NCBI GenBank assembly: GCA_051657715.1
Contig: JBOFLF010000055.1
Span: 29,386 to 93,385 of the forward strand
Origin: JBOFBH01 sp051657715
Lineage (GTDB): Bacteria > Actinomycetota > Actinomycetes > Actinomycetales > Angustibacteraceae
Length of the DNA stretch: 64,000 nucleotides
Direction: 5' to 3'
A program made the position numbers and the translations under genes. Of this stretch, positions 1-7,419 are shown one piece after another; within the stretch, counting starts at the first letter, position 1, and every line of letters begins with the position of its first letter. The notes beneath the pieces are model-generated. The model was not told where the DNA came from, did not search any database, and saw nothing but the letters and a program-made list of their open reading frames with translations.

Positions 1-488
1 GGGCACCCGGTCGTGGTGATCAGCCCACCGCCGTAAGACTCCAGCAGCTCGCGGTCCATCCGGGGCTTGAAGTAGTACCCCTCGAGCGAGGCCAACGAGG
101 CCAACCGGAACAGGTTGTGCATGCCTCCGGTGGTCCGCGCGAGCATCGTCATGTGGGTGTAGGCGCCGGCCCCCGAGACGTCGTCCCGGCCGCCAGCACC
201 GAACCGGACCCGGCTGCGGTCACGCCGGCTGGTGCCGGGTGTCAGGTACGCCTCGAGCCCGATGATCGGCTTGACCCCGTGCCGCTGGCCCGCCTTCCAG
301 AACTCGTAGGCGCCGAAGATGTACCCGTGGTCGGTGGTGGCCACGGCCGGCATGCCCAGGCGAGCGGTCTCGGCCATGAGGTCGTCAATCCGCGCGGCAC
401 CGTCCAGCATCGAGTACTCGGTGTGCACGTGCAGGTGGACGAACGACGATGACGTTGAACCCGACGAAGGAGACGCACCCGCAGCCAC
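1..488 (-). CDS. dnaE: DNA polymerase III alpha subunit, N-terminal part (cut by window edge)
   Basis: Replicative polymerase subunit. Only about the first 162 residues are inside the window and the gene continues past position 1. The visible part is the PHP domain: FVHLHVHTEYSMLDG with its HxH metal motif near residues 18-20, then ATTDHGYIFGAYEFW and KPIIGLEAYLTPG, which are typical of the DnaE family. The GTG at 488 is the best start because the frame stays open to the window edge and the PHP motif begins about 15 residues later. It is last in a run of minus-strand genes behind the pseudouridine synthase, 65 bp away. DnaE1 versus DnaE2 cannot be decided from this fragment. The lspA/rluD neighbourhood argues for the essential DnaE1 (inference). 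Confidence 0.93.
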   Translation of the reverse strand, partial: MAAGASPSSGSTSSSFVHLHVHTEYSMLDGAARIDDLMAETARLGMPAVATTDHGYIFGAYEFWKAGQRHGVKPIIGLEAYLTPGTSRRDRSRVRFGAGGRDDVSGAGAYTHMTMLARTTGGMHNLFRLASLASLEGYYFKPRMDRELLESYGGGLITTTGC

Positions 489-553
489 CCCGGGAGTCTA
501 GGCGCGCCCCCCTCGTGGACCGACGACCGCCACGGCGGTTGTGGCCGGCTGGT

Positions 554-1531
554 TCACCCGGCGGCGACCAGCTCAAGCGCGTGCGTCAGATCACCCGGGT
601 AGGCAGTGTCGAACCGAACCGGACGACCGGTGCCTGGGTGCTCGAAACCGAGCTGCACGGCGTGCAGCCACTGACGCTGCAGGCCCAGGCGATCAGCGAG
701 CACCGGGTCCGCGCCATAGGCGAGATCGCCGACGCAGGGGTGCCGCACAGCGCTGACGTGCACGCGGATCTGGTGGGTGCGGCCCGTCTCCAGGTGGACT
801 TCCAGCAAAGAGGCGGACCGGAACGCCTCCACGGTCTGGTAGTGGGTGACGCTGTCCTTCCCCGTGCTGGTGACGGCCCACAAGCCATCGCGGGACGGGT
901 GCCGGCCGATCGGCGCGTCGATGGTCCCCCGGGACGGGTCCGGGTGCCCTTGGACCAAGGCGTGGTACGTCTTGTCCACCGTCCGGTCGCGGAACGCCGC
1001 CTTGAGCGACGCATACGCCCGCTCACTCTTGGCGACCACCATCAGGCCGGACGTCCCGACGTCCAGGCGGTGCACGATGCCCTGCCGCTCGGCCGCACCG
1101 GACGACGCCACGATCACCCCGGCGCCGGCCAGCCCGCCGACCACGGTCGGTCCTGTCCAACCGGGCGCCGGGTGCGCCGCCACCCCGACCGGCTTGTCGA
1201 CCACCACGATGTCGTCGTCCTCGTGGACGACGCTCAGGCGTACCACCGGCTCATCGGGCAAGGCTGCCGCGGCCCGTGGTAGCTGGACCTCCAGCCACGA
1301 ACCCGGGATCAGCCGCTCCGACTTGACGGGGCGCCGGCCATCGACCTCGACCCGGCCCGCGGCAACGAGCTCACCCACGCGAGTGCGGCTCAGTCCGAGA
1401 AGCCGGGCCAGACCGACATCGAGCCGGTCGCCCCCGAGCCCGTCCGGAACGGGCAATGCTCGCAGGTCGAACGCTCCGTCCGGGCTGTGCACGTCCACAT
1501 CAGCAGCCGACCCACGGACCTGATCAGGCAC
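554..1531 (-). CDS. RluD-type rRNA/tRNA pseudouridine synthase with S4 domain
   Basis: Predicted 325 aa. It isomerises uridine to pseudouridine in structured RNA. An S4 RNA-binding domain lies at about residues 35-80 (RLDVGLARLLGLSRTRVGELV). The RluA/RluD catalytic domain follows, with GIVHRLDVGTSGL holding the catalytic Asp at about 157, and later LETGRTHQIRVH and HPCVGDLAYG. The chosen GTG start at 1531 overlaps the end of lspA by 8 nt, which implies translational coupling. An ATG at 1564 would add only 11 residues inside lspA. The lspA-rluD pairing is conserved in actinobacteria. The family is certain, but which RNA site is modified cannot be read from the sequence. Confidence 0.93.
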   Translation of the reverse strand: MPDQVRGSAADVDVHSPDGAFDLRALPVPDGLGGDRLDVGLARLLGLSRTRVGELVAAGRVEVDGRRPVKSERLIPGSWLEVQLPRAAAALPDEPVVRLSVVHEDDDIVVVDKPVGVAAHPAPGWTGPTVVGGLAGAGVIVASSGAAERQGIVHRLDVGTSGLMVVAKSERAYASLKAAFRDRTVDKTYHALVQGHPDPSRGTIDAPIGRHPSRDGLWAVTSTGKDSVTHYQTVEAFRSASLLEVHLETGRTHQIRVHVSAVRHPCVGDLAYGADPVLADRLGLQRQWLHAVQLGFEHPGTGRPVRFDTAYPGDLTHALELVAAG

Positions 1532-2060
1532 GCTTGCCTTCCATCCCCACCCCGCGAAGAGCAAGAATCCCGATCAGCACCGCCGCCATCACGATGGCGA
1601 TGTCCGCGATGTTGCCGACGAACAGGCCGCCGTACGCGATGAAGTCGACGACGTGCCCCTGCCCGATGCCCGGTGCCCGGAACAACCGGTCGGCCAAGTT
1701 GCCGAGCGCACCACCAAGCAACAAACCCAATGCGAGCGCCCACGCGGTGCTGGTGATCCGCCGAACCGCCCGCAACACCACCACGACCACCACGAGGGCG
1801 ACCGCGGTCAGCACCCAGGTCATGCCGGTGGCCAACGAGAACGCCGCGCCCGGGTTGCGGATGAGCTGCAGCTGCAGCACCTCACCCACGAGCTCGACAG
1901 GCTGGCCGGGCTTCAGGCTGGCGACAGCGGCGATCTTGGTGAGCTGATCGAGGACAAAGCTGCCGACCGCGGCGATCGCGAGCAGCCTCAGCGGCACCCG
2001 CCGCCGGCCGCGGCGCGTAGCGCGGTCGTGGCTCAGCGACGCTCCTGGAGTTATGTGCAT
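1524..2060 (-). CDS. lspA: Lipoprotein signal peptidase (signal peptidase II)
   Basis: Predicted 178 aa membrane aspartyl protease that cleaves prolipoprotein signal peptides after lipidation. Four hydrophobic segments are visible (about 24-45, 78-98, 105-122, 148-168). The family motifs are present: NPGAAFSLA at 69-77, GNLADRL with catalytic Asp about 124, and FVGNIADI with catalytic Asp about 153. The ATG at 2060 overlaps the preceding zinc-finger gene by 10 nt, and the downstream pseudouridine synthase overlaps its 3' end, so the three genes look like one translationally coupled unit. The first 20 residues are Arg-rich and cytoplasmic. A substrate candidate in this window is the LSGC-box lipoprotein at 53953-54996. 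Confidence 0.96.
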   Translation of the reverse strand: MHITPGASLSHDRATRRGRRRVPLRLLAIAAVGSFVLDQLTKIAAVASLKPGQPVELVGEVLQLQLIRNPGAAFSLATGMTWVLTAVALVVVVVVLRAVRRITSTAWALALGLLLGGALGNLADRLFRAPGIGQGHVVDFIAYGGLFVGNIADIAIVMAAVLIGILALRGVGMEGKRA

Positions 2061-2269
2061 GACACACACAGGGTGGCACGTGACGATGCCTGGCGTCGCG
2101 TCTTGCCGATCGGCTCGCCGCACGACTCGCAGACACCGAACGTCCCGTCGTCGACCCGGTCCAAGGCACGTCGACGTCGTTTGAGCAGCTCCCGACTGAG
2201 GTTGGTCGTGGCGCCGACGATTCTGGTAGCACCCCGGCCAGAGCCGCCAGCACGGGCGGCACTGTGCAC
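2051..2269 (-). CDS. Short TraR/DksA-type zinc-finger protein
   Basis: Predicted 72 aa. The C-terminal half is a DksA/TraR C4 zinc finger: GTFGVCESCGEPIGKTRR followed by TLCVSCT, with Cys at about 47, 50, 68 and 71. This family binds the RNA polymerase secondary channel. Full DksA proteins carry an N-terminal coiled coil with an acidic tip. Here only about 40 residues precede the finger, and an in-frame TGA sits 9 nt upstream of the GTG start, so a longer product is not available. It lies upstream of lspA with a 10-nt overlap, the order also found in Streptomyces. The fold call is firm, but polymerase binding by such a short form is inference. Confidence 0.82.
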   Translation of the reverse strand: MHSAARAGGSGRGATRIVGATTNLSRELLKRRRRALDRVDDGTFGVCESCGEPIGKTRRQASSRATLCVSCT

Positions 2270-2386
2270 GCGAGCTGTTCACTATCGCTACTCCCAACCG
2301 TCGGCAGGCAGCGCACAACCTGGCTGGTGCGGGAAGAGCAGGACAGACGTGCATCTCGAAGAAACGGCCGCCGTGCCCGACTGACA

Positions 2387-2432
2387 GCACAGCGCTGCGA
2401 CCGGGAGCACTCTCCCAGTCGCAGCGCTGTGC
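2387..2432 (-). terminator. Strong hairpin between wag31 and the zinc-finger gene
   Basis: A perfect 15-bp inverted repeat (arms 2387-2401 and 2418-2432, core CACAGCGCTGCGAC) encloses a 16-nt loop. The loop contains a second 5-bp stem (GGGAG/CTCCC). The hairpin begins 7 nt past the wag31 stop codon. There is no U-tract, as is common in actinobacteria. It probably terminates or attenuates transcription leaving wag31. Confidence 0.75.
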
Positions 2433-2439
2433 GGACGGA

Positions 2440-3186
2440 TCAGCTCCCGAAAGGGAACCGGGGGGTCTCTGCCGTGCTCTGCCGATCGCCGCCATACCCT
2501 CGAGCGGGAAGTGGTGTGACACCAGCCGTGGCCGGCCCCGGCACTTGTGCCTGTGCCTGTGTCGTCATCTCCGGCATTCCGCTCTCGGACGGCGCCTTGG
2601 CTTCCAGATCACGCAGCTGGCCCTCGAGGTATGCCTTGAGCCGACTGCGATATTCGCGCTCGAACGACCGCAGCTGCTCCACCTTTCGCTCCAGCATCTG
2701 GCGCTGCTGCTCCAAATCGCCGAGCGTCTCCCGCTGCTTGGCCTCGGCCTCACGAACCAGTCGGGAAGCGTGGTCCTGCGCCTCAGTGATGATCTTGTGA
2801 CGTTCCGCCTTGCCGGCCTCGACATGCTCGTCGTGCAGCTTCTGGGCGAGCGCGAGCATGCCAGCGGCATTGTCACTGTCGCCGCGAGCTGCCGGTGCAA
2901 GGACCGGTGGCGGGCTGGGCTGCACTGGCGCGGCCACTGGAACCGGAGCAGTACGAGGAGCCTCAGGGACAACCGGCCGGTCCATACCGCCGGAGCGCGT
3001 CAGTTCGGCCACCCGGCTTTCGCAGGCACGGAGCTTGGCCCGCAACTCGTCGTTCTCGGTGTTTAGTCGCCGCAGCTCCGCCACGACCTCATCCAGGAAC
3101 TCGTCGACTTCTTCCTCGTCGTAACCCTGACGGAACTTCGTCGGGCTGAAACGCTTGTTGACAACTTCCTCGGGGTTTAGCGGCAT
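2440..3186 (-). CDS. wag31: DivIVA/Wag31 polar growth protein
   Basis: Predicted 248 aa cytoplasmic coiled-coil protein that marks curved membrane at poles and septa and directs wall synthesis in actinobacteria. It begins MPLNPEEVVNKRFSPTKF, the conserved DivIVA membrane-binding head, then EEEVDEFLDEVVAELRRL. A second long coiled coil spans about 130-215. A Pro/Ala/Val-rich linker (about 85-115) separates the two, as in Wag31. The ATG at 3186 follows a good ribosome-binding site (GAGGTGA) and fits the family start. An upstream in-frame extension to 3342 lacks family similarity. It is followed by a strong hairpin and preceded by yggT, sepF and ftsZ, the usual order. Confidence 0.95.
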   Translation of the reverse strand: MPLNPEEVVNKRFSPTKFRQGYDEEEVDEFLDEVVAELRRLNTENDELRAKLRACESRVAELTRSGGMDRPVVPEAPRTAPVPVAAPVQPSPPPVLAPAARGDSDNAAGMLALAQKLHDEHVEAGKAERHKIITEAQDHASRLVREAEAKQRETLGDLEQQRQMLERKVEQLRSFEREYRSRLKAYLEGQLRDLEAKAPSESGMPEMTTQAQAQVPGPATAGVTPLPARGYGGDRQSTAETPRFPFGS

Positions 3187-3204
3187 GTGCTCACCTCTTG
3201 GTGT

Positions 3205-3230
3205 GTGGGTCGCCCACCCACCGTAGCGAA
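3205..3230 (-). promoter_or_regulatory. Small inverted repeat in the wag31 leader
   Basis: The 183-bp gap between yggT and wag31 contains a short inverted repeat, GTGGGT-GGGCG-ACCCAC, about 20 nt upstream of the wag31 ribosome-binding site. It could be a leader hairpin or an operator. No clear -10/-35 pair was identified beside it. The call rests only on symmetry and position. Confidence 0.25.
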
Positions 3231-3369
3231 TAGGCCGGCCTGGGGTCATCGGGACCCGGGCCGCGTCCGACTGCGACCTTGGAGTAGACCGCGGCTGACG
3301 GCAGGAGCATACGGGGTGTCGAAACTCGGCGCCGTGGTGCATCCACCAGGTACCCGAGGGCGCGCGGTC

Positions 3370-3651
3370 TCATGACGGGATCAGCCGCATCGCCACGATC
3401 GTGGCGATGAACAGCACCGTGAAGGCGAGATCGATCTGGATCTGGCCAAGCCTGACTGGCGGGATGAGTCGCCGCAATGCCTTCAGCGGAGGGTCTGTGA
3501 TCGTGTAGATCGCCTCTGCGACTACCAGCACCGGCCCATGCGGTCGCCAGTCCCGAGCGAACAGCTGGATCCAGTCGAGCACCAACCGCCCGATGAGCGT
3601 GATGAAGAACAGCAGGACGGTCAGACCCAGTAAAGACCAGAAGACTGCCAC
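3370..3651 (-). CDS. YggT family membrane protein (YlmG)
   Basis: Predicted 93 aa inner-membrane protein with two hydrophobic helices (about 3-27 and 70-90) joined by a cytoplasmic loop. The loop contains the family pattern ITDPPLKALRRLIPPVRLG. YggT/YlmG proteins sit between sepF and divIVA in many Gram-positive bacteria and have been linked to division-site and membrane organisation, but the biochemical role is not established. The start lies 1 nt from the sepF stop, so the two are probably translated together. Length and motif match the family well. Confidence 0.9.
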   Translation of the reverse strand: MAVFWSLLGLTVLLFFITLIGRLVLDWIQLFARDWRPHGPVLVVAEAIYTITDPPLKALRRLIPPVRLGQIQIDLAFTVLFIATIVAMRLIPS

Positions 3652-3652
3652 G

Positions 3653-4156
3653 TCAACTCTGGTTGAAAGGGCCGCCGGCCGCGTCGGCGGACTCCTTGTC
3701 GTCCGCCGTCACCTCGACATGAGCGGGTGAAAGGAGGAACACCTTGGCCGTCACCCGCTCGATCGTACCGTGCAGCGCGAACACCAGCCCAGCGGCGAAA
3801 TCTACGAGTCGCTTGGCGTCCGGATCACCCATGTCGGTGAGATTCATGATGACGGGAACGCCATCCCGGAAAGACTCGCCGATCGTTTTGGCGTCGTTAT
3901 ACGTGCGCGGATGAATGGTCGTGATGCGCTGCAGCCCAGTGGGTGATGGCAGTCCCATCAGCGGTCGCTGCGGCAGCGGAGTAACGGGTGCCCGGTCCGG
4001 CCGCGTGATCTCGGCACGGGAAACAGCTCGGGGGCGAGGCGACTCATCACCAGCTCCGTCGAGGTCTTCGTCAAAATCGTCGTAGCCCTCATGGTCGTAG
4101 CGGTCGTCCTCGGCCAAGCCGAGGTAGACCATGGTCTTGCGTAGCGCACCGGCCAT
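3653..4156 (-). CDS. sepF: Cell division protein SepF
   Basis: Predicted 167 aa. SepF is the membrane anchor and bundling partner of FtsZ in actinobacteria, which lack FtsA. The N-terminus MAGALRKTMVYLGLAEDD is the amphipathic membrane-binding helix and is followed by an acidic, disordered linker. The SepF core runs from about 80 to 155 (ITTIHPRTYNDAKTIGESFRDG, VIMNLTDMGDPDAKRLVDF, AGLVFALHGTIERV). The ATG at 4156 has GGAGG eight bases upstream. Longer in-frame starts would add non-conserved residues. It lies 49 bp after yggS and 1 nt before yggT. Confidence 0.95.
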   Translation of the reverse strand: MAGALRKTMVYLGLAEDDRYDHEGYDDFDEDLDGAGDESPRPRAVSRAEITRPDRAPVTPLPQRPLMGLPSPTGLQRITTIHPRTYNDAKTIGESFRDGVPVIMNLTDMGDPDAKRLVDFAAGLVFALHGTIERVTAKVFLLSPAHVEVTADDKESADAAGGPFNQS

Positions 4157-4205
4157 GGCCAGATCCTCCGCATCATCGGTGGCCGCTGACTTCGTGGGAC
4201 GGACG

Positions 4206-5006
4206 TTACTGCAGTGACGGACGTGATCCGAGAACCGCCGCACCGACACGCAGGTGTGTCGCGCCGAAGACGATCGCGTCCTCCAGGTCACCGCTCATCC
4301 CAGCTGACAACCACCGAGCCTCCGGATGGTCGCGCTGCATCTCCTTCGCCACCTGTTCCAAGAGCGCGAACGCATGCCCAGGAGGTGTCCGGCGCGGGGC
4401 GACGGCCATGACACCACGCAGGTCGAGGTGCTGAGAGGAGGCGACCGCACCCACCAAGGCCGGGACCTCGGCCGGAGCCGCGCCACCACGCTTCGGGTCG
4501 TGGACGTCGGACAGGTCCACCTGCAGAGCGACATCGAGCCGACGTGCCTGCACGGCACAGGCCCGGTCCAGTGCAGGCACCAGTGAGATCCGGTCGACGG
4601 AGTGCACCGCGTCGGCGTACCGCACCACTGAGCGGGCCTTGTTCCGTTGCACCTGACCGATGAAGTGCCATCGCAGCCGTCGACCGGCCAACGCCGCTGC
4701 CTTGCTCGCCGCCTCCTGATCGCGGTTCTCGCCAACGTCCTCCACGCCAAGGTCATTCAGGCGGATCACATCGGACACCGGAAAGGTCTTCGTGACAACG
4801 ATCAGGGTGACGCTGGACACTGGTCGCCCAGCGCGCCGGCAAGCTGCGGCGATCCGCTCTCGAACCTGGGCCAGATTGGCGGCTATCTCGGCGGTCCGTG
4901 GATCGTCCCGGCGATCAGAGGCCTCAGCGGACGGATGCCTGGACTGCGGGGCGACATCGCGTGGTGGTCCGGCAGCGGCTGGTCTGTCCACTCGCTCAGT
5001 GTGCAC
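4206..5006 (-). CDS. PLP homeostasis protein (YggS/YlmE family)
   Basis: Predicted 266 aa single-domain alanine-racemase-fold protein that binds pyridoxal 5'-phosphate and buffers vitamin B6. The PLP lysine is in SVTLIVVTKTFP (Lys about 73). Family motifs ENRDQEAASKAA, WHFIGQVQRNKA, HSVDR and WLSAGMSGDLEDAI are present. The GTG at 5006 overlaps the pgeF stop by 11 nt. The first 35 residues are rich in Pro/Arg/Ser and poorly conserved, so the true start could be further in. The slot between pgeF and sepF is the conserved ylmE position of Gram-positive dcw clusters. Confidence 0.92.
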   Translation of the reverse strand: MHTERVDRPAAAGPPRDVAPQSRHPSAEASDRRDDPRTAEIAANLAQVRERIAAACRRAGRPVSSVTLIVVTKTFPVSDVIRLNDLGVEDVGENRDQEAASKAAALAGRRLRWHFIGQVQRNKARSVVRYADAVHSVDRISLVPALDRACAVQARRLDVALQVDLSDVHDPKRGGAAPAEVPALVGAVASSQHLDLRGVMAVAPRRTPPGHAFALLEQVAKEMQRDHPEARWLSAGMSGDLEDAIVFGATHLRVGAAVLGSRPSLQ

Positions 5007-5745
5007 CCGGCTCACGGTGCACCGCCTGGCTGACTGGCTGGAGGCGAACCACCCCGGCGAACCGCCCCGTGACACCGTCCCGGCGATAGGAGAACAGGTC
5101 CGGCCGCTCCGCGGTGCATCCGGCAACCTGGTCCAGCTCGGCGCACCACGGGGACAGCTGCTGACGAACACCAGCCGCGATGTCCAAAGTCGGTGTGCCG
5201 GCGGTGGACAGCGCCCGGGTGACCGGCCACCGGGCCGCCACCCCCTCTCGCAGGGACAGCGGGACCTCGTAGCAACGCGAGCAGATGGACGGCCCGAGGC
5301 GGCCGACGAGGCGACCGGCGCCAAGGTCGCGCATCGCACTCACGACGGCATCGATCACACCGGTGGCCATCCCCGTCCGTCCAGCGTGCGCGACCCCGAT
5401 CACCCCGTCGTCAGGCGCGACCAGCACGACCGGGACGCAATCGGCAACCAGGACCACGAGGGCGACGTCCGCGTTGGTGGTGACCAACGCGTCGCACTCC
5501 GGCGGATCACCGGGGCACGGTCCGCGCACCTGCTCGACGCGGGTGCCGTGCACCTGGTTCATAAAGATCAGGTGGTCCACGTCGACGCCGAACGCGGCGG
5601 CGAGCTGCTCCCGCTGACGCCTGACCGCGGTCGGATCATCGCCCACATGCGTTGCCAGGTTGTGCTCACCATAGGCACCGGCGCCACGACCTCGGCCGGT
5701 GAAAGCCCAGCGGGCACCGTGGTCATACCTGTCAATGAGCAACAT
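4996..5745 (-). CDS. pgeF: Peptidoglycan-editing / purine nucleoside phosphorylase-like laccase-domain protein (YlmD)
   Basis: Predicted 249 aa member of the multi-copper polyphenol oxidoreductase / YfiH family. E. coli PgeF removes mis-incorporated L-Ser from UDP-MurNAc peptides. Other members act on purine nucleosides. The metal-site motifs are in order: MNQVHGTRV (His about 66), VADCVPV (Cys about 103) and GVAHAGRTGMATGV (His about 120), followed by GPSICSRCYEV. The ATG at 5745 lies 22 nt after ftsZ. The ylmD position next to ftsZ is conserved in Gram-positives. Which of the two reported activities applies here is not decided by sequence. Confidence 0.92.
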   Translation of the reverse strand: MLLIDRYDHGARWAFTGRGRGAGAYGEHNLATHVGDDPTAVRRQREQLAAAFGVDVDHLIFMNQVHGTRVEQVRGPCPGDPPECDALVTTNADVALVVLVADCVPVVLVAPDDGVIGVAHAGRTGMATGVIDAVVSAMRDLGAGRLVGRLGPSICSRCYEVPLSLREGVAARWPVTRALSTAGTPTLDIAAGVRQQLSPWCAELDQVAGCTAERPDLFSYRRDGVTGRFAGVVRLQPVSQAVHREPGAH

Positions 5746-5767
5746 CGGCCGGGACAGGCGAGGCGGC

Positions 5768-7147
5768 TTACTTGAGGAAGTCCGGGACGTCGAGCTCGTC
5801 CTCCGCGTCGTCGAACACGCTGCTACGCGACCCGCGGACGCGCACCGGCTCAAGGCTGTCCGGCACCACCACCGACGTGCGCCGCGCGGTCTCTCGCTCG
5901 TCCTCCGGAAGGTCAATGACCGGCCGAGAAGACGGCTCTGCCGATCCACCCGGGATCGACGCAGGCGACGCGGTTGTCGTAGCAGGGACCGGCGCGGCGA
6001 CGACCTCCGGATCGCTGGAGAGGCGGCGATGGTGAGTGCCGCCGACGTCGGCGGCACCCGCTGGGACACCCGGCTGGGCGTAGGGCCGAATGCTCGGTGG
6101 CTCACCCGCCCTGGCAGCCGCGCCCACCGACATCTGAGCCGCCGCCCGCGCGGAGCCGGTGACCTGGCCCAGCGCCCGGTCATCTTGCCTTCTAGTCGGA
6201 ACACCGCCATCGAAACCGGCCGCGATCACCGTGACCCGGACCTCGTCACCCAGTGCGTCGTCGATCACCGCCCCGAAGATGATGTTCGCCTCCGGGTGAG
6301 CTGCCTCCTGCACCAGCCGAGCGGCCTCGTTGATCTCGAACAACCCGAGGTCGGAGCCCCCCTGCACGGACAGCAGAACTCCGTAGGCCCCGTCGATGCT
6401 CGCCTCCAGCAAGGGCGAGGAGATGGCCAGCTCGGCGGCCTGCACCGCGCGATCCTCGCCACGGGCAGAACCGATGCCCATGAGAGCACTGCCGGCACCC
6501 TGCATGACCGACTTGACATCCGCGAAGTCGAGGTTGATTAATCCGGGCGTGGTGATGAGGTCGGTGATGCCCTGAACACCGGACAGCAGCACCTGGTCCG
6601 CGCTGCGGAAGGCGTCCATCATGCTCACCGACCGGTCGCTGATCGACAGCAGCCGATCGTTCGGGATCACGATCAGGGTGTCGACCTCCTCGCGCAGCGC
6701 CGCGATCCCGCTCTCCGCGCTGGTGGCGCGTCGACGCCCTTCGAAGGTGAACGGCCGGGTGACCACGCCGATGGTCAAGGCGCCCAGTGTGCGGGCGATC
6801 CGTGCGACCACCGGTGCGCCGCCCGTCCCGGTGCCACCACCCTCGCCCGCCGTGACGAACACCATGTCGGCGCCGCGCAACACCTCCTCGATGTCCTCCG
6901 CGTGGTCCTCAGCCGCCTTGCGGCCCACCTCCGGATCGGCACCGGCGCCCAAACCTCGGGTGAGCTCGCGACCAACGTCCAGCTTGACGTCGGCGTCCGA
7001 CATCAGCAGCGCTTGGGCGTCGGTGTTGACCGCGATGAACTCGACGCCCTTGAGGCCGACGTCGATCATCCGGTTGATCGCATTGACCCCGCCGCCGCCA
7101 ATACCGACGACCTTGATGACGGCCAGGTAGTTCTGCGGTGCTGCCAT
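5768..7147 (-). CDS. ftsZ: Cell division GTPase FtsZ
   Basis: Predicted 459 aa tubulin homologue that forms the cytokinetic ring. It has the GTP-binding tubulin signature GEGGGTGTGG (residues 101-110), the T7/synergy loop region and a full globular domain ending near 315. A long variable Pro/Ala linker follows (about 320-440), and then the conserved C-terminal peptide DELDVPDFLK, which binds SepF and FtsW. The start MAAPQNYLAVIKVVGIGGGGVNAI is the actinobacterial consensus. A 272-bp gap separates it from ftsQ and carries an AT-richer block (7251-7282), so ftsZ probably has its own promoter besides read-through from the mur genes. Confidence 0.99.
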   Translation of the reverse strand: MAAPQNYLAVIKVVGIGGGGVNAINRMIDVGLKGVEFIAVNTDAQALLMSDADVKLDVGRELTRGLGAGADPEVGRKAAEDHAEDIEEVLRGADMVFVTAGEGGGTGTGGAPVVARIARTLGALTIGVVTRPFTFEGRRRATSAESGIAALREEVDTLIVIPNDRLLSISDRSVSMMDAFRSADQVLLSGVQGITDLITTPGLINLDFADVKSVMQGAGSALMGIGSARGEDRAVQAAELAISSPLLEASIDGAYGVLLSVQGGSDLGLFEINEAARLVQEAAHPEANIIFGAVIDDALGDEVRVTVIAAGFDGGVPTRRQDDRALGQVTGSARAAAQMSVGAAARAGEPPSIRPYAQPGVPAGAADVGGTHHRRLSSDPEVVAAPVPATTTASPASIPGGSAEPSSRPVIDLPEDERETARRTSVVVPDSLEPVRVRGSRSSVFDDAEDELDVPDFLK

Positions 7148-7250
7148 GCGGGCCTCCGCTGGTCTCGTGGTCTGGTCTCTCGCGGTCTGATCAAGTGCCC
7201 TGGCATCTCACGTGCCCCTGGCATTGGTGGCGAATACCGGGCCAAGGTCT

Positions 7251-7282
7251 GAACCTCAAGTAGAGAGTTAGAGTTATGTCAA
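7251..7282 (-). promoter_or_regulatory. AT-rich putative ftsZ promoter element
   Basis: On the minus strand, TTGACA (7282-7277) is followed by TAACTCTAACTCTCTACTTG and GGTTC, about 100 nt upstream of the ftsZ start. This is the only AT-rich block in the otherwise GC-rich 7148-7419 gap. The -35-like hexamer is perfect but no convincing -10 sits at the usual spacing. It could be a promoter or a protein-binding site. Confidence 0.45.
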
Positions 7283-7419
7283 CTCGATACCCCGGACGCT
7301 AAGCGCCACCGCGAGACCGGACAACGACCGTGGACGGCGTGTCCGCGACCGAACCGCAAAAGGGAGCGCCGCTCCGCACGGCGTACCGAGCGAATCAACG
7401 TGGCCGTGGGTCGCGGGGC

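Noticed and set aside
7148..7419. Small gene between ftsQ and ftsZ
   Set aside because: Frames here are short shadows without ribosome-binding sites. The gap is better explained as a regulatory region.
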